Source of the DNA: Sporosarcina sp.
GTDB taxonomy: Bacteria; Bacillota; Bacilli; Bacillales_A; Planococcaceae
Reading direction: 5' to 3'
Assembly: GCA_029263945.1 (NCBI GenBank)
Contig: JARIDM010000045.1
Location: 1 to 11,703, forward strand
DNA length: 11,703 nucleotides
The stretch's first letter is position 1. Each line of letters begins with the position of its first letter. The position numbers and the translations under genes were made by a program. Positions 4,962 to 11,147 of the stretch are shown piece by piece. Below the pieces are notes generated by a model that had not been told where the DNA came from, did no database searches, and was given only the letters and a program-made list of their open reading frames with translations.

Positions 4962-5792
4962 ATGACACTAAAAAAGATTTTAACAATTGCAGGTTCTGAC
5001 ACTTCTGGCGGCGCTGGTATCCAGGCGGACTTAAAGACATTTCAAGAGCACGGCACATACGGGATGACTGCGTTGACAGTTGTTGTAACGATGGATCCTA
5101 AAAATTGGAGCCACAGCGTATATTCATTACCCATCGATGTGCTGAAATCACAAATTGACACGGCGATTTCTACTGGAATCGATGGCATTAAGACAGGGAT
5201 GTTGAGCACAGAAGAAGTGATTGAAACTGCTGGCGACGCCATTGCAGCGTCTGGCCTTTCGACAGTTGTCATCGATCCTGTGATGGTTTGTAAAGGCGAT
5301 GATGAGGTGTTAAATCCAGGTACAGTAGATGCCATGATTGAGCACTTGCTGCCTCGTGCACTTGTCGTGACACCGAACTTATTTGAAGCGGGACAACTCG
5401 CAGGGACAGGTACCCCTAAAACACTTGAAGAGGTTAAGGAAGCTGCGATAAAAATCCATGCACACGGGGCAAAAAATGTCTTTATTAAAGGTGGAAAAAG
5501 ACTCAAAAAAGAAACAGCTGCCGACTTACTTTATGACGGGGAAACTTTCACTTTATTTGAAGCAGAAAAAAGTAAAAATCATTACAACCACGGGGCAGGC
5601 TGTACGGTGGCAGCAGCCATTACAGCCAACCTTGCAAATGGACTTAACGTGAAAGATGCTGTTGAGGAAGCCAAACAGTTCGTGACAGCTGCAATTGCAA
5701 ATGGTTGGAAGCTGAACGAATTTGTCGGCCCAGTCCTTCACGGAGCCAAAAACAAATTCGGAGCTCCAGAAATTACAACCACAATCATCTAA
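4962..5792 (+). CDS. pdxK: Pyridoxal/pyridoxine kinase, ThiD-like dual-cysteine type
   Basis: Ribokinase-fold kinase that phosphorylates B6 vitamers (pyridoxal, pyridoxine) for PLP salvage; some members also act on the thiamin precursor HMP. 276 residues. Visible motifs: TIAGSDTSGGAGIQADLKTF at 8-27 (substrate site), DPVMVCKG at 105-112, VTPNLFEAGQL, and NHGAGCTVAAA (the GAGC anion hole with Asp replaced by Cys). Cys110 and Cys214 fall exactly where the dual-cysteine pyridoxal kinases of Bacillus and Staphylococcus carry theirs; true ThiD has Ala in the first motif and Asp in GAGD/GTGC-type loops. It is therefore more likely PdxK (the former B. subtilis YwdB/ThiD) than a thiamin enzyme. Start ATG 4962 with AAGGAG 9 bases upstream. 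Ended by the terminator at 5799. Confidence 0.92.
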   Translation: MTLKKILTIAGSDTSGGAGIQADLKTFQEHGTYGMTALTVVVTMDPKNWSHSVYSLPIDVLKSQIDTAISTGIDGIKTGMLSTEEVIETAGDAIAASGLSTVVIDPVMVCKGDDEVLNPGTVDAMIEHLLPRALVVTPNLFEAGQLAGTGTPKTLEEVKEAAIKIHAHGAKNVFIKGGKRLKKETAADLLYDGETFTLFEAEKSKNHYNHGAGCTVAAAITANLANGLNVKDAVEEAKQFVTAAIANGWKLNEFVGPVLHGAKNKFGAPEITTTII

Positions 5793-5798
5793 TTCTTC

Positions 5799-5828
5799 AA
5801 ACGGGCGTTGTGAAACGGCCGTTTTTTT
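5799..5828 (+). terminator. Rho-independent terminator of pdxK
   Basis: The left arm AAACGGGCGTT (5799-5809) pairs with AACGGCCGTTT (5814-5824), with a single G/G mismatch and a GTGA loop. Seven T follow (5822-5828). Confidence 0.9.
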
Positions 5829-5870
5829 ATCACAGCGAGCAGACGAATCGCAAACGACCTAAGACAAAGT

Positions 5871-5883
5871 TATACTGTATAAG
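5871..5883 (+). promoter_or_regulatory. Possible -10 region for yojF-bshB2
   Basis: Two overlapping -10-like boxes, TATACT (5871-5876) and TATAAG (5878-5883), lie between the pdxK terminator and the yojF Shine-Dalgarno. No good -35 is visible. An operon promoter must lie near here because of the terminator upstream. Confidence 0.3.
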
Positions 5884-5897
5884 CATTGCTATTAAGC

Positions 5898-5905
5898 GAG
5901 GAGGA
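5898..5905 (+). promoter_or_regulatory. Shine-Dalgarno fixing a GTG start for yojF
   Basis: GAGGAGGA lies 6 bases before GTG 5912. The open frame runs further upstream across the pdxK terminator, so this site decides the start. Confidence 0.85.
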
Positions 5906-5911
5906 TTTTGC

Positions 5912-6262
5912 GTGGAAATTGTAAAACCAGCACATGTACAAGAACTTATTTCATCTTTTGCAAACAAAGATGTCTACATCCATCTTGAAACGACAAATGG
6001 TTCATACGCCAGTCATTTCAATGAAGGATTTTTAAATGCGGGTGCATTTATTCGCAATATCAAAATTCAATTTGAGCTTGGTAAACTTGTTGGGGACTCT
6101 CCTCATCGCGTCGGTTTAAAATTACCTACTGGTTGGATTTATGCACAAGGAATTACACATTACACAGTCGATGAACTGGGAAGACTTTTGCTCGCTGGGC
6201 TTGACCATGAAGGCAAGTTGTCTGTGGCACTACATATTAGTGAAACCCCGTTTCCTAATTAA
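5912..6262 (+). CDS. yojF: YojF family protein (DUF1806)
   Basis: A 116-residue soluble protein of the YojF family; the length equals that of B. subtilis YojF as I recall it. The opening MEIVKPAHVQELISSFANKD and the later segments YASHFNEGFLNAGAFIRN, LKLPTGWIYAQGITHY and LLLAGLDHEGKLSVALHIS suggest a small beta-rich domain. No catalytic motif is evident. The start is GTG 5912, placed by the GAGGAGGA 6 bases upstream and by the conserved length. bshB2 follows after 17 bases, an arrangement conserved in Bacillus (yojF-yojG). This suggests a role linked to bacillithiol or to BshB2, but the biochemical function is not established. Confidence 0.92.
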   Translation: MEIVKPAHVQELISSFANKDVYIHLETTNGSYASHFNEGFLNAGAFIRNIKIQFELGKLVGDSPHRVGLKLPTGWIYAQGITHYTVDELGRLLLAGLDHEGKLSVALHISETPFPN

Positions 6263-6279
6263 TAAAGGAGGATTTATAC

Positions 6280-6972
6280 ATGATTAAGAAAGAACGTCAC
6301 GTACTCATCATACTTCCCCACCCAGATGATGAAGCGTTTGGGATTTCTGGTACGATTTCAGCCTACCGAAAAATGGGTGTACCTGTGACTTATGCTTGTC
6401 TCACGCTTGGTGAAATGGGCCGCAACCTTGGGAATCCTGCTTTCGCAAACCGCGAAACATTGCCACAAGTTCGAAAAGCCGAACTTGAAAAAGCATGTGC
6501 AGCGATGGGACTTGAGGATTTAAGACTCATGGGTTTCCGCGATAAAACGATTGAGTTTGAAGATGATGAAAAAATGGTCAATCTTGTAGAAGGTTTAATT
6601 GCAGAAACCAATCCCTCACTTGTCATCTCCTTTTATCCTGGTTTTTCTGTCCATCCTGATCACGAGGCCTCTGCACGTGCTGTCGTTCGTGCCATCAGAC
6701 GTATGAACGTGGATGTGCGACCAAAACTATATGCGATAGCATTTGCGAACAATACAGAAGAATTCCTTGGGACGCCAGACGTCATTCATGATGTAGACGA
6801 CATGAGAGCGGAAAAGCTTGCGACATTAAAAGCACATATCTCTCAAACTGTATGGATGATGAAAGAAACCGAAGAGAGATTAAAAGATAATGACCCAGAA
6901 ATGATCAAATGGCTTCGTTATGAACGATTCTTCGCTTACAAATGGCAAGAGGACTTCGAAGAAACTTTTTAA
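6280..6972 (+). CDS. bshB2: Bacillithiol biosynthesis deacetylase BshB2
   Basis: Zinc-dependent LmbE/PIG-L-type deacetylase that removes the acetyl group from GlcNAc-malate in bacillithiol synthesis; it may also work as a bacillithiol-conjugate amidase. 230 residues. The zinc and catalytic motif HPDDEAF is at 14-20 (His14, Asp17 as ligands, Asp16 as general base). The second motif VHPDHEA is at 124-130, with His128 as third ligand. The protein matches B. subtilis YojG in outline (EMGRN, RKAELEKACAAMGL, FYPGFSVHPDH, MKETEERLKDNDPEM). ATG 6280 has AAAGGAGG with good spacing. It forms an operon with yojF; another bacillithiol deacetylase, BshB1, is commonly encoded elsewhere in such genomes. Confidence 0.95.
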   Translation: MIKKERHVLIILPHPDDEAFGISGTISAYRKMGVPVTYACLTLGEMGRNLGNPAFANRETLPQVRKAELEKACAAMGLEDLRLMGFRDKTIEFEDDEKMVNLVEGLIAETNPSLVISFYPGFSVHPDHEASARAVVRAIRRMNVDVRPKLYAIAFANNTEEFLGTPDVIHDVDDMRAEKLATLKAHISQTVWMMKETEERLKDNDPEMIKWLRYERFFAYKWQEDFEETF

Positions 6973-6981
6973 TTTTATACA

Positions 6982-7015
6982 GTCATACCTCCCCCCCTTT
7001 GGTATAACATTTTTT
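6982..7015 (+). terminator. Candidate terminator of yojF-bshB2
   Basis: ATACC (6985-6989) pairs with GGTAT (7001-7005), and after one C/A mismatch GT (6982-6983) pairs with AC (7007-7008). The loop is TCCCCCCCTTT. A run of six T follows (7010-7015). The stem is short, so termination may be partial. Confidence 0.45.
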
Positions 7016-7028
7016 ACAAGTTATGGGT

Positions 7029-7062
7029 AAGGGGGGATTTATTTGAATAAATGAGACCATAA
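7029..7062 (+). other. Orphan Shine-Dalgarno with minimal open frames
   Basis: AAGGGGGGAT (7029-7038) is a strong ribosome-site look-alike. At 6-base spacing it is followed by TTG AAT AAA TGA (7043-7054); overlapping this in another frame is ATG AGA CCA TAA (7051-7062). The eight bases AAGGGGGG can also pair with CCCCCCTT at 6992-6999, in and next to the loop of the terminator candidate. Confidence 0.35.
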
Positions 7063-7154
7063 CCGATTCTAGTACTTTCCCCCACAATCTATAACCGAAT
7101 TGAAGTGTTTTTCTAACACGTCAAGGTCATGATGAAATTGACTCAAAAAGACTA

Positions 7155-7183
7155 TTGTAAAATGTATACGCATACAATAAACT
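7155..7183 (+). promoter_or_regulatory. Possible upstream promoter with a cre-like palindrome in its spacer
   Basis: TTGTAA (7155-7160) and TAAACT (7178-7183) have a 17-base spacer. Inside it lies TGTATACGCATACA (7163-7176). With its flanks, ATGTATACGCATACAA has one mismatch to the relaxed CcpA cre consensus WTGNAANCGNWNNCAW. It also has the form TGTAT-N4-ATACA, shared with the palindrome at 7238-7251. Confidence 0.4.
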
Positions 7184-7209
7184 GAATAGTGGGATTAATA
7201 TTTTGACTG

Positions 7210-7238
7210 TTTACAAGTTTACGCACTTCATTTAGAAT
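7210..7238 (+). promoter_or_regulatory. SigA-type promoter of the YjiH-like gene
   Basis: TTTACA (7210-7215) and TAGAAT (7233-7238) are each 5 of 6 to consensus with an ideal 17-base spacer. Transcription would start near 7245, about 43 bases before ATG 7288. This rules out the in-frame ATG at 7237 as a start from this promoter. Confidence 0.65.
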
Positions 7239-7252
7239 GTATAAATATACAT
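7237..7252. promoter_or_regulatory. Operator-like palindrome at the YjiH-gene transcription start
   Basis: ATGTATAAATATACAT has 7-base arms around AA, with core TGTAT-N4-ATACA. It overlaps the end of the -10 box and the predicted transcription start, a position where a bound repressor would block initiation. Confidence 0.45.
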
Positions 7253-7272
7253 CAAACAAGAATTTTATTCAT

Positions 7273-7277
7273 AGGGG
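7273..7277 (+). promoter_or_regulatory. Shine-Dalgarno fixing the start at 7288
   Basis: AGGGG lies 10 bases before ATG 7288 and is the only ribosome site near the beginning of this open frame. Confidence 0.6.
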
Positions 7278-7287
7278 CGAATTAAAA

Positions 7288-8640
7288 ATGAAAAAACATC
7301 ATTTATCTACATGGTTGCTATTCCTTCTCCCGTCTCTTCTCGGGGTTTTCTTATTCATGGTTCCAATCAGTTATCAAGGTGCGATTAAAGTTCCGATTGC
7401 GATTTTAGCAGATTTACTTTCTGGAACCATTGCACCCATCATGCCCTGGACGGCAACAATCACACTTGTCGTAGCAGCACTGGGTTCTCTTTTCTACCTC
7501 TTTACACAGAATGACGCTAAAAAGCCATTCTTCATCTCGAATTTGTTTGCAGTGACTCCTTTTTGGGTCGTGATTCGAGTGATCGCCGCAGTTTTGGCTA
7601 TACTCGTTGTCATGGAAATTGGACCTGAATGGATTTGGAATGAAAATACAGGTGGACTTCTGTTAAGTGAAGATGGACTTGTTACATTGTTGTTCACGAT
7701 TTTCTTATTTGCAGGACTCTTCTTACCACTTTTGCTAAACTTCGGTTTACTTGAATTTTTTGGAACGCTCATGGTTAAAATTATGCGTCCCCTATTTAAA
7801 CTACCTGGACGTTCAGCAATTGACGCACTCACTTCATGGGTAGGAGATGGAACAATCGGGGTTTTACTCACTTCGAAACAATATGAAGAAGGTTTTTATA
7901 CAAAAAAAGAAGCCGCAATCGTTGGGACCACATTCTCTGTTGTTTCCATTACCTTTTCAATTACAATTCTCGATTACGTTGGACTAAGCGAGTATTTCTT
8001 ATACTTTTATGGAACGGTCGTTTTAACTGGCGTGATCCTAGCGATCATTATGCCACGTATTTATCCTTTAGCTCAAAAAGAGGATGTATATATTAACGGA
8101 AAAACGGTGACAGGTGACGAAGAAAAATTACCTGATGGCTACAATGCTTTTTCATTCGGCGTTGAAAGTGCACTTCTGAAAGCAGATAAGAACCGCTCAT
8201 TTAGTAAAACTTTTATTTCCGGCTTTAAAAATGTGTTAGACATGTGGATTGGCGTGATTCCAGTCGTCATGGCGTTCGGTACGATTGCGTTAATTCTTGC
8301 GGAATATACCTCCGTGTTTACAATACTCGGAAAGCCTTTCGAACCAATTTTATCCGTTTTAGGTATTCCAGAAGCTGCAGAAGCTGCACAGTTGATGGTT
8401 GTTGGATTCACAGACATGTTCTTGCCTGTGATTTTAGCAGAAGGCGTCATTACGTCTGAACTCACCCTCTTTGTGGTTGCGACCATCTCTGTTACGCAAT
8501 TGATCTTTATGGCTGAGGTTGGTGGACTTTTACTCGGTTCAAAAATCCCTGTAAACTTCCTGGACCTTATCGTCATTTTCTTACTACGTACATTGATTGC
8601 ATTGCCCATTGTTGCAGGAATTGCACATCTTTTATTTTAA
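7288..8640 (+). CDS. YjiH-family membrane protein with nucleoside-recognition Gate domains
   Basis: A polytopic inner-membrane protein of about 450 residues with some ten hydrophobic segments. Two related Gate-type stretches are visible. The first runs from LEFFGTLMVKIMRPLFKLPG through DALTSWVGDGTIGVLLTSKQ and the following KKEAAIVGTTFSVV. The second lies around FEPILSVLGIPEAAEAAQLM and VVGFTDMFLPVILAEGV. This duplicated pattern is that of the YjiH/SpmAB/NupC-gate superfamily, often annotated as nucleoside recognition proteins. Transport is likely but the substrate is unknown; in E. coli yjiH neighbours an isoaspartyl dipeptidase gene, which gives only a weak hint. The upstream in-frame ATG 7237 lies in the promoter, so ATG 7288 (MKKHHLSTWLL) is the start. 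It is transcribed alone, from the promoter at 7210-7238 to the terminator at 8655-8686. Confidence 0.88.
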   Translation: MKKHHLSTWLLFLLPSLLGVFLFMVPISYQGAIKVPIAILADLLSGTIAPIMPWTATITLVVAALGSLFYLFTQNDAKKPFFISNLFAVTPFWVVIRVIAAVLAILVVMEIGPEWIWNENTGGLLLSEDGLVTLLFTIFLFAGLFLPLLLNFGLLEFFGTLMVKIMRPLFKLPGRSAIDALTSWVGDGTIGVLLTSKQYEEGFYTKKEAAIVGTTFSVVSITFSITILDYVGLSEYFLYFYGTVVLTGVILAIIMPRIYPLAQKEDVYINGKTVTGDEEKLPDGYNAFSFGVESALLKADKNRSFSKTFISGFKNVLDMWIGVIPVVMAFGTIALILAEYTSVFTILGKPFEPILSVLGIPEAAEAAQLMVVGFTDMFLPVILAEGVITSELTLFVVATISVTQLIFMAEVGGLLLGSKIPVNFLDLIVIFLLRTLIALPIVAGIAHLLF

Positions 8641-8654
8641 ACGAATGAAATACG

Positions 8655-8686
8655 AAACCTTCTCATGAAAATGAGAAGGTTTTTTT
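8655..8686 (+). terminator. Rho-independent terminator of the YjiH-like gene
   Basis: A perfect 12-bp stem AAACCTTCTCAT (8655-8666) / ATGAGAAGGTTT (8671-8682) has a GAAA tetraloop and a run of seven T (8680-8686). It lies 14 bases after the stop. Confidence 0.94.
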
Positions 8687-8743
8687 ATTTCAGCTTATAA
8701 ACCCTTATGTATATTCACATTTCATAGTTCTTTAGCGCTAATT

Positions 8744-8793
8744 ATTCTCATTGTGTGCACAAAGAGTAATCTTATTGTATACACAATGAGAAT
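8744..8793. repeat. 19-base inverted repeat upstream of the 8863 gene
   Basis: The left arm ATTCTCATTGTGTGCACAA (8744-8762) pairs with TTGTATACACAATGAGAAT (8775-8793): 17 Watson-Crick pairs, one G-T, one mismatch, and a 12-base centre. It carries no T run and lies upstream of the predicted promoter start, so it is not a terminator for the gene behind it. Confidence 0.8.
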
Positions 8794-8808
8794 ATTGGTG
8801 TATACTAA
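8750..8808. promoter_or_regulatory. Three spaced operator-like palindromes
   Basis: ATTGT-GTGC-ACAAA (8750-8763), ATTGT-ATAC-ACAAT (8774-8787) and TTGGT-GTAT-ACTAA (8795-8808) share the form of 5-base arms around a 4-base centre. Their centres are 24 and 21 bases apart, about two helical turns each. The sequences resemble GntR-family operators of the TTGTATACAA kind. No regulator gene is present in the window. Confidence 0.5.
8778..8806 (+). promoter_or_regulatory. Candidate promoter of the 8863 gene, embedded in the operator-like sites
   Basis: TATACA (8778-8783) and TATACT (8801-8806) have a 17-base spacer. The -35 overlaps the second palindrome and the -10 the third, so binding there should repress. 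Confidence 0.45.
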
Positions 8809-8862
8809 CTATAAAGCTTACATTAAACAAGAATCTAAGACTTGAAAGGGGATTTATATATA

Positions 8863-9204
8863 ATGAATACACACAACGAACAAATGGGGAGTAAAAGAGC
8901 ACCAATTACGATTAACCAGATGATGTTTGTACTACTCAATGGTTTTGGTCATCTTGCATCAATGGTAGGGTTTATCTTCGTAGCAGCAAGCTTCATGTTC
9001 ATGGCAATTGGTTCAACAAACAGCTGGGTAGCTTTAGTTGTTGGTTTTCTAACAATCGTTCTTGGGCATCAGTTGCAACAACTTGGGGATAAACTTGAAA
9101 TTCGCCACACAGCTAAATCACAACACTTAGATGTAGACATTAAGCAACACCTCACTACAGCACTCGCTTTAACGCTTGTAGTCGCTACAATCTTCACAAT
9201 TTAA
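8863..9204 (+). CDS. Small membrane protein, unknown function
   Basis: A 113-residue protein. About 25 hydrophilic residues (MNTHNEQMGSKRAPITINQM) are followed by hydrophobic helices at about 26-50 (FGHLASMVGFIFVAASFMFM) and 55-74 (WVALVVGFLTIVLGHQL). A polar connector with His residues follows (LEIRHTAKSQHLDVDIKQH), and the last helix covers about 97-113, ending at the C terminus. I do not recognise a family. ATG 8863 is preceded by AAAGGGGA; the in-frame TTG 8842 lies on that ribosome site and is not a start. The gene stands alone between two terminators, behind an unusually elaborate operator-like region, so its expression is probably tightly controlled. Confidence 0.75.
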   Translation: MNTHNEQMGSKRAPITINQMMFVLLNGFGHLASMVGFIFVAASFMFMAIGSTNSWVALVVGFLTIVLGHQLQQLGDKLEIRHTAKSQHLDVDIKQHLTTALALTLVVATIFTI

Positions 9205-9210
9205 TTGAGC

Positions 9211-9249
9211 AAAAAAAGAAGTGAGCGCTAACTGCGTTCACTTTTTTTT
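9211..9249. terminator. Bidirectional terminator between the 8863 gene and tdh
   Basis: AAGTGAGCGC (9219-9228) pairs fully with GCGTTCACTT (9234-9243), one pair being a G-T wobble, around a 5-base loop. Seven A precede the stem (9211-9217) and eight T end it (9242-9249), so it can act on both strands, including as the end of tdh. Confidence 0.88.
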
Positions 9250-9287
9250 ATGATCAAAGTTCTAAGTTTGAATAGCCATTCGATCGT

Positions 9288-10238
9288 TTAAATCGCTAAT
9301 TTTACTTTTAACTTTTCTAACATATCGATTGTCATTTTATCTAAATCATATTTTGCAGTAAAGCCCCACTCTGCCTTAGCAGCTGAGGCATCAATCGCAT
9401 CTGGCCAACTTGCAGCAATGGCTTGGCGCACTGGGTCCACATCGTAAGACATTGTAAAGTTAGGCATTTGCTTTTGAATGGCTGTAGCAATTTGTGATGG
9501 TTCAAAACTCATTGCTGTCACATTAAACGCATTGCGATGGATTAACTTGGCAGGATCTGCTTCCATTAAATCGACAATTGCTTGAACTGCATCAGGCATA
9601 TACATCATGTCCATGTAGGTTCCCTCTGCAATATAAGATGTATACTTACCTTCTTCAAGCGCTTTATAAAAAATATCCACTGCATAATCTGTTGTGCCAC
9701 CACCAGGCTTCGCAACATTGGAAATAAGCCCAGGGAAACGAACGCCACGTGTATCCAGTCCGAACTTTTCATAGTAATAATCACATAATAATTCACCCGC
9801 AACTTTATTTACACCATACATCGTCGTAGGACGTTGCAACGTATCTTGCGGTGTGTTTATTTTTGGCGTTGAGGGTCCGAATGCACCGATTGAGCTTGGC
9901 GTGAAAAACTGTAGACCTAATTCACGAGAAACTTCTAATGCGTTCACGAGTCCACCCATATTTAAATTCCAAGCAAGCAATGGATTATCTTCTGCTTTTG
10001 CAGATAATAACGCCGCCATGTGAACCATTGTATCTGCACCAAAATCTTTTGCGCGTGCATACATTTCTTCTCCGTTCGTCACATCCAAAAGAGCGAACGG
10101 ACCAGAATCAGCTGCTTCTGATTGTGGATGTCGAATATCTGTCGCCAAAATATTGTCAGCACCATACTCCATGCGTAATTTCGTAATTAACTCTGAGCCA
10201 ATTTGTCCAAGCGCACCTGTTACCATGATTTTTTTCAT
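9288..10238 (-). CDS. tdh: L-threonine 3-dehydrogenase, short-chain (extended SDR) type
   Basis: NAD-dependent oxidation of L-threonine to 2-amino-3-ketobutyrate, the first step of threonine breakdown to glycine and acetyl-CoA. 316 residues with an extended short-chain dehydrogenase (epimerase-like) fold, not the zinc-dependent E. coli type. Visible: the Rossmann motif TGALGQIG at 7-14, Asp34 in LATDIR (NAD ribose), VHMAALLSA, TPSSIGAFGP with Ser115/Ser116, and the catalytic YGVNK with Tyr141 and Lys145. The stretch FPGLISNVAKPGGGTTDYAVDIF at about 168-190 is a strong signature of this Tdh subgroup. ATG 10238 has GAGGGG about 7 bases before it. The partner gene kbl lies on the same strand 900 bases upstream but is split off by an opposite-strand gene, and tdh has its own promoter. 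Confidence 0.93.
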   Translation of the reverse strand: MKKIMVTGALGQIGSELITKLRMEYGADNILATDIRHPQSEAADSGPFALLDVTNGEEMYARAKDFGADTMVHMAALLSAKAEDNPLLAWNLNMGGLVNALEVSRELGLQFFTPSSIGAFGPSTPKINTPQDTLQRPTTMYGVNKVAGELLCDYYYEKFGLDTRGVRFPGLISNVAKPGGGTTDYAVDIFYKALEEGKYTSYIAEGTYMDMMYMPDAVQAIVDLMEADPAKLIHRNAFNVTAMSFEPSQIATAIQKQMPNFTMSYDVDPVRQAIAASWPDAIDASAAKAEWGFTAKYDLDKMTIDMLEKLKVKLAI

Positions 10239-10333
10239 TTAACTACCCCTCTCAACTTATGGTCATATGTGTTTATGGGAAGAACACCGCATTTATTCAT
10301 TTAACTCAAACTTATATTTAACAGCTTTTAATC

Positions 10334-10362
10334 ATTATAAAATGTTCACTCTCGAAAGACAA
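10334..10362 (-). promoter_or_regulatory. SigA-type promoter of tdh
   Basis: On the minus strand, TTGTCT (10357-10362) and a perfect TATAAT (10334-10339) have a 17-base spacer. Transcription would start near 10327, giving a leader of about 88 bases in which I see no recognisable riboswitch. Confidence 0.75.
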
Positions 10363-10401
10363 CAATTATCTTACTGTTTATGAATTTTTATTGAATTCTT
10401 C

Positions 10402-10410
10402 TGTTATAAT
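10402..10410 (+). promoter_or_regulatory. Extended -10 promoter of the 10436 gene
   Basis: TGTTATAAT is a perfect extended -10 element (TGN plus TATAAT). The -35 region (around 10382-10387) is poor, which an extended -10 can compensate for. Transcription would start near 10417. Confidence 0.65.
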
Positions 10411-10423
10411 GAAAGAAAACTCG

Positions 10424-10431
10424 AGGTGGAG
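10424..10431 (+). promoter_or_regulatory. Shine-Dalgarno fixing a TTG start at 10436
   Basis: AGGTGGAG lies 4 bases before TTG 10436. Earlier in-frame starts (TTG 10391, ATG 10409) lie on or before the -10 box and cannot be in the transcript. Confidence 0.65.
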
Positions 10432-10435
10432 CTCA

Positions 10436-11089
10436 TTGGCACACAAGCCCTTTATCTTTTCAAAAGTATTTCGTTTTATAATGATGATTATCGTCGGCGC
10501 TTTTCTCACACTTGGCCTCGTTCTTATTGGGGTTCCTAAATGGATTACTTTTCTTTTAATTATCGTCTTATACATTACATACACAGCCATATGGCCTGCC
10601 CATATTATTTATAAATCTAAGTCCATTAAAGCCATTCATCGGTATATTAAAAGCAATACGACACAACCGTTATTCAATTATGCTTATGCGCTAAGTAATG
10701 ACAATGAGCAACAGATTGAGCTCGCTTTAAATCAGGTGATTAATGATTACAAGAATGAAGATATGGCGTATATCTATGGTGCAAATCTTGCCATCCATCA
10801 AAATAAGTCTAGCGAAATTCTTAAACAAGCCGCGCATATTGAGGATGAAGATTATAAAAATTACTATATTGCCTATGCAAATATCTTAAAAGGGCATATC
10901 AGTGACGCCTTTCTTCATTTAGACAAAGTTCAGATTCCTTGGATGATTCATGCGGTAAAAGCACTCGTTGAAAAAAAGAACGGCAATCTAGATAAGTTTA
11001 ATGTTGAAGCCGAAAAGTCTATTGAAAGCATTACAGGCATTCAACGTTATGTACAGCATCATAGTATGAGACGACTTAGGCACAGTTAA
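10436..11089 (+). CDS. Membrane-anchored protein with a helical repeat-like cytoplasmic domain, unknown function
   Basis: A 217-residue protein starting MAHKPFIFSKVFRF. Two adjacent hydrophobic helices at about 14-32 (IMMIIVGAFLTLGLVLIGV) and 36-54 (ITFLLIIVLYITYTAIWPA) are followed by about 160 residues of mainly helical, soluble sequence. The pattern in this part (YAYALSNDNEQQIELALNQV, MAYIYGANLAIHQNKSSEIL, YYIAYANILKGHISDAFLHL, MIHAVKALVEKKNGNLDKFN) has the spacing and Ala/Gly/Leu positions of degenerate TPR-type repeats. I do not recognise a named family. The start is TTG 10436. It is transcribed alone, from its extended -10 promoter to the shared terminator at 11113-11140, and lies between tdh and kbl on the opposite strand. 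Confidence 0.75.
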   Translation: MAHKPFIFSKVFRFIMMIIVGAFLTLGLVLIGVPKWITFLLIIVLYITYTAIWPAHIIYKSKSIKAIHRYIKSNTTQPLFNYAYALSNDNEQQIELALNQVINDYKNEDMAYIYGANLAIHQNKSSEILKQAAHIEDEDYKNYYIAYANILKGHISDAFLHLDKVQIPWMIHAVKALVEKKNGNLDKFNVEAEKSIESITGIQRYVQHHSMRRLRHS

Positions 11090-11112
11090 ATAAGACTTGC
11101 TTCAAATAGAAA

Positions 11113-11140
11113 AAACCCTAGACGATTAAGTCTAGGGTTT
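11113..11140. terminator. Bidirectional terminator between the 10436 gene and kbl
   Basis: A perfect 11-bp stem AAACCCTAGAC (11113-11123) / GTCTAGGGTTT (11130-11140) encloses a 6-base loop. On the minus strand the run of six A at 11110-11115 gives a good U tract for ending kbl. On the plus strand the T run is shorter (11138-11140, then CCTATTTT). Confidence 0.88.
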
Positions 11141-11147
11141 CCTATTT

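Larger units (their letters stand above)
6973..7287. other. 315-base gene-free interval between bshB2 and the YjiH-like gene
   Basis: Contents, in order: a weak terminator candidate (6982-7015), an orphan Shine-Dalgarno with minimal reading frames (7029-7062), a cre-like palindrome inside a possible promoter (7155-7183), and a strong promoter with a palindrome at its start site (7210-7252). I see no additional gene. Confidence 0.6.

Noticed and set aside
5042..5506. 154-codon minus-strand frame inside pdxK
   Set aside because: It is antisense to conserved kinase motifs, Ser/Val/Pro-rich, without ribosome site or promoter.
6988..7036. C7 and G6 tracts as phase-variation repeats
   Set aside because: They lie between genes, not in a coding start or between -35 and -10 boxes, so slippage would not obviously switch any gene.
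7237..7287. ATG 7237 as the start of the YjiH-like protein
   Set aside because: The ATG lies within the -10 box of the best promoter and has no Shine-Dalgarno. ATG 7288 opens directly into a Lys-rich membrane protein N terminus.
8139..8609. 156-codon minus-strand frame inside the YjiH-like gene
   Set aside because: It is antisense to conserved transmembrane segments. It and the similar frame at 7494-7871 show typical antisense composition and no start signals.
10239..10333. Possible riboswitch in the 88-base tdh leader
   Set aside because: I found no glycine, T-box or other known core motif and no terminator-like alternative hairpin.
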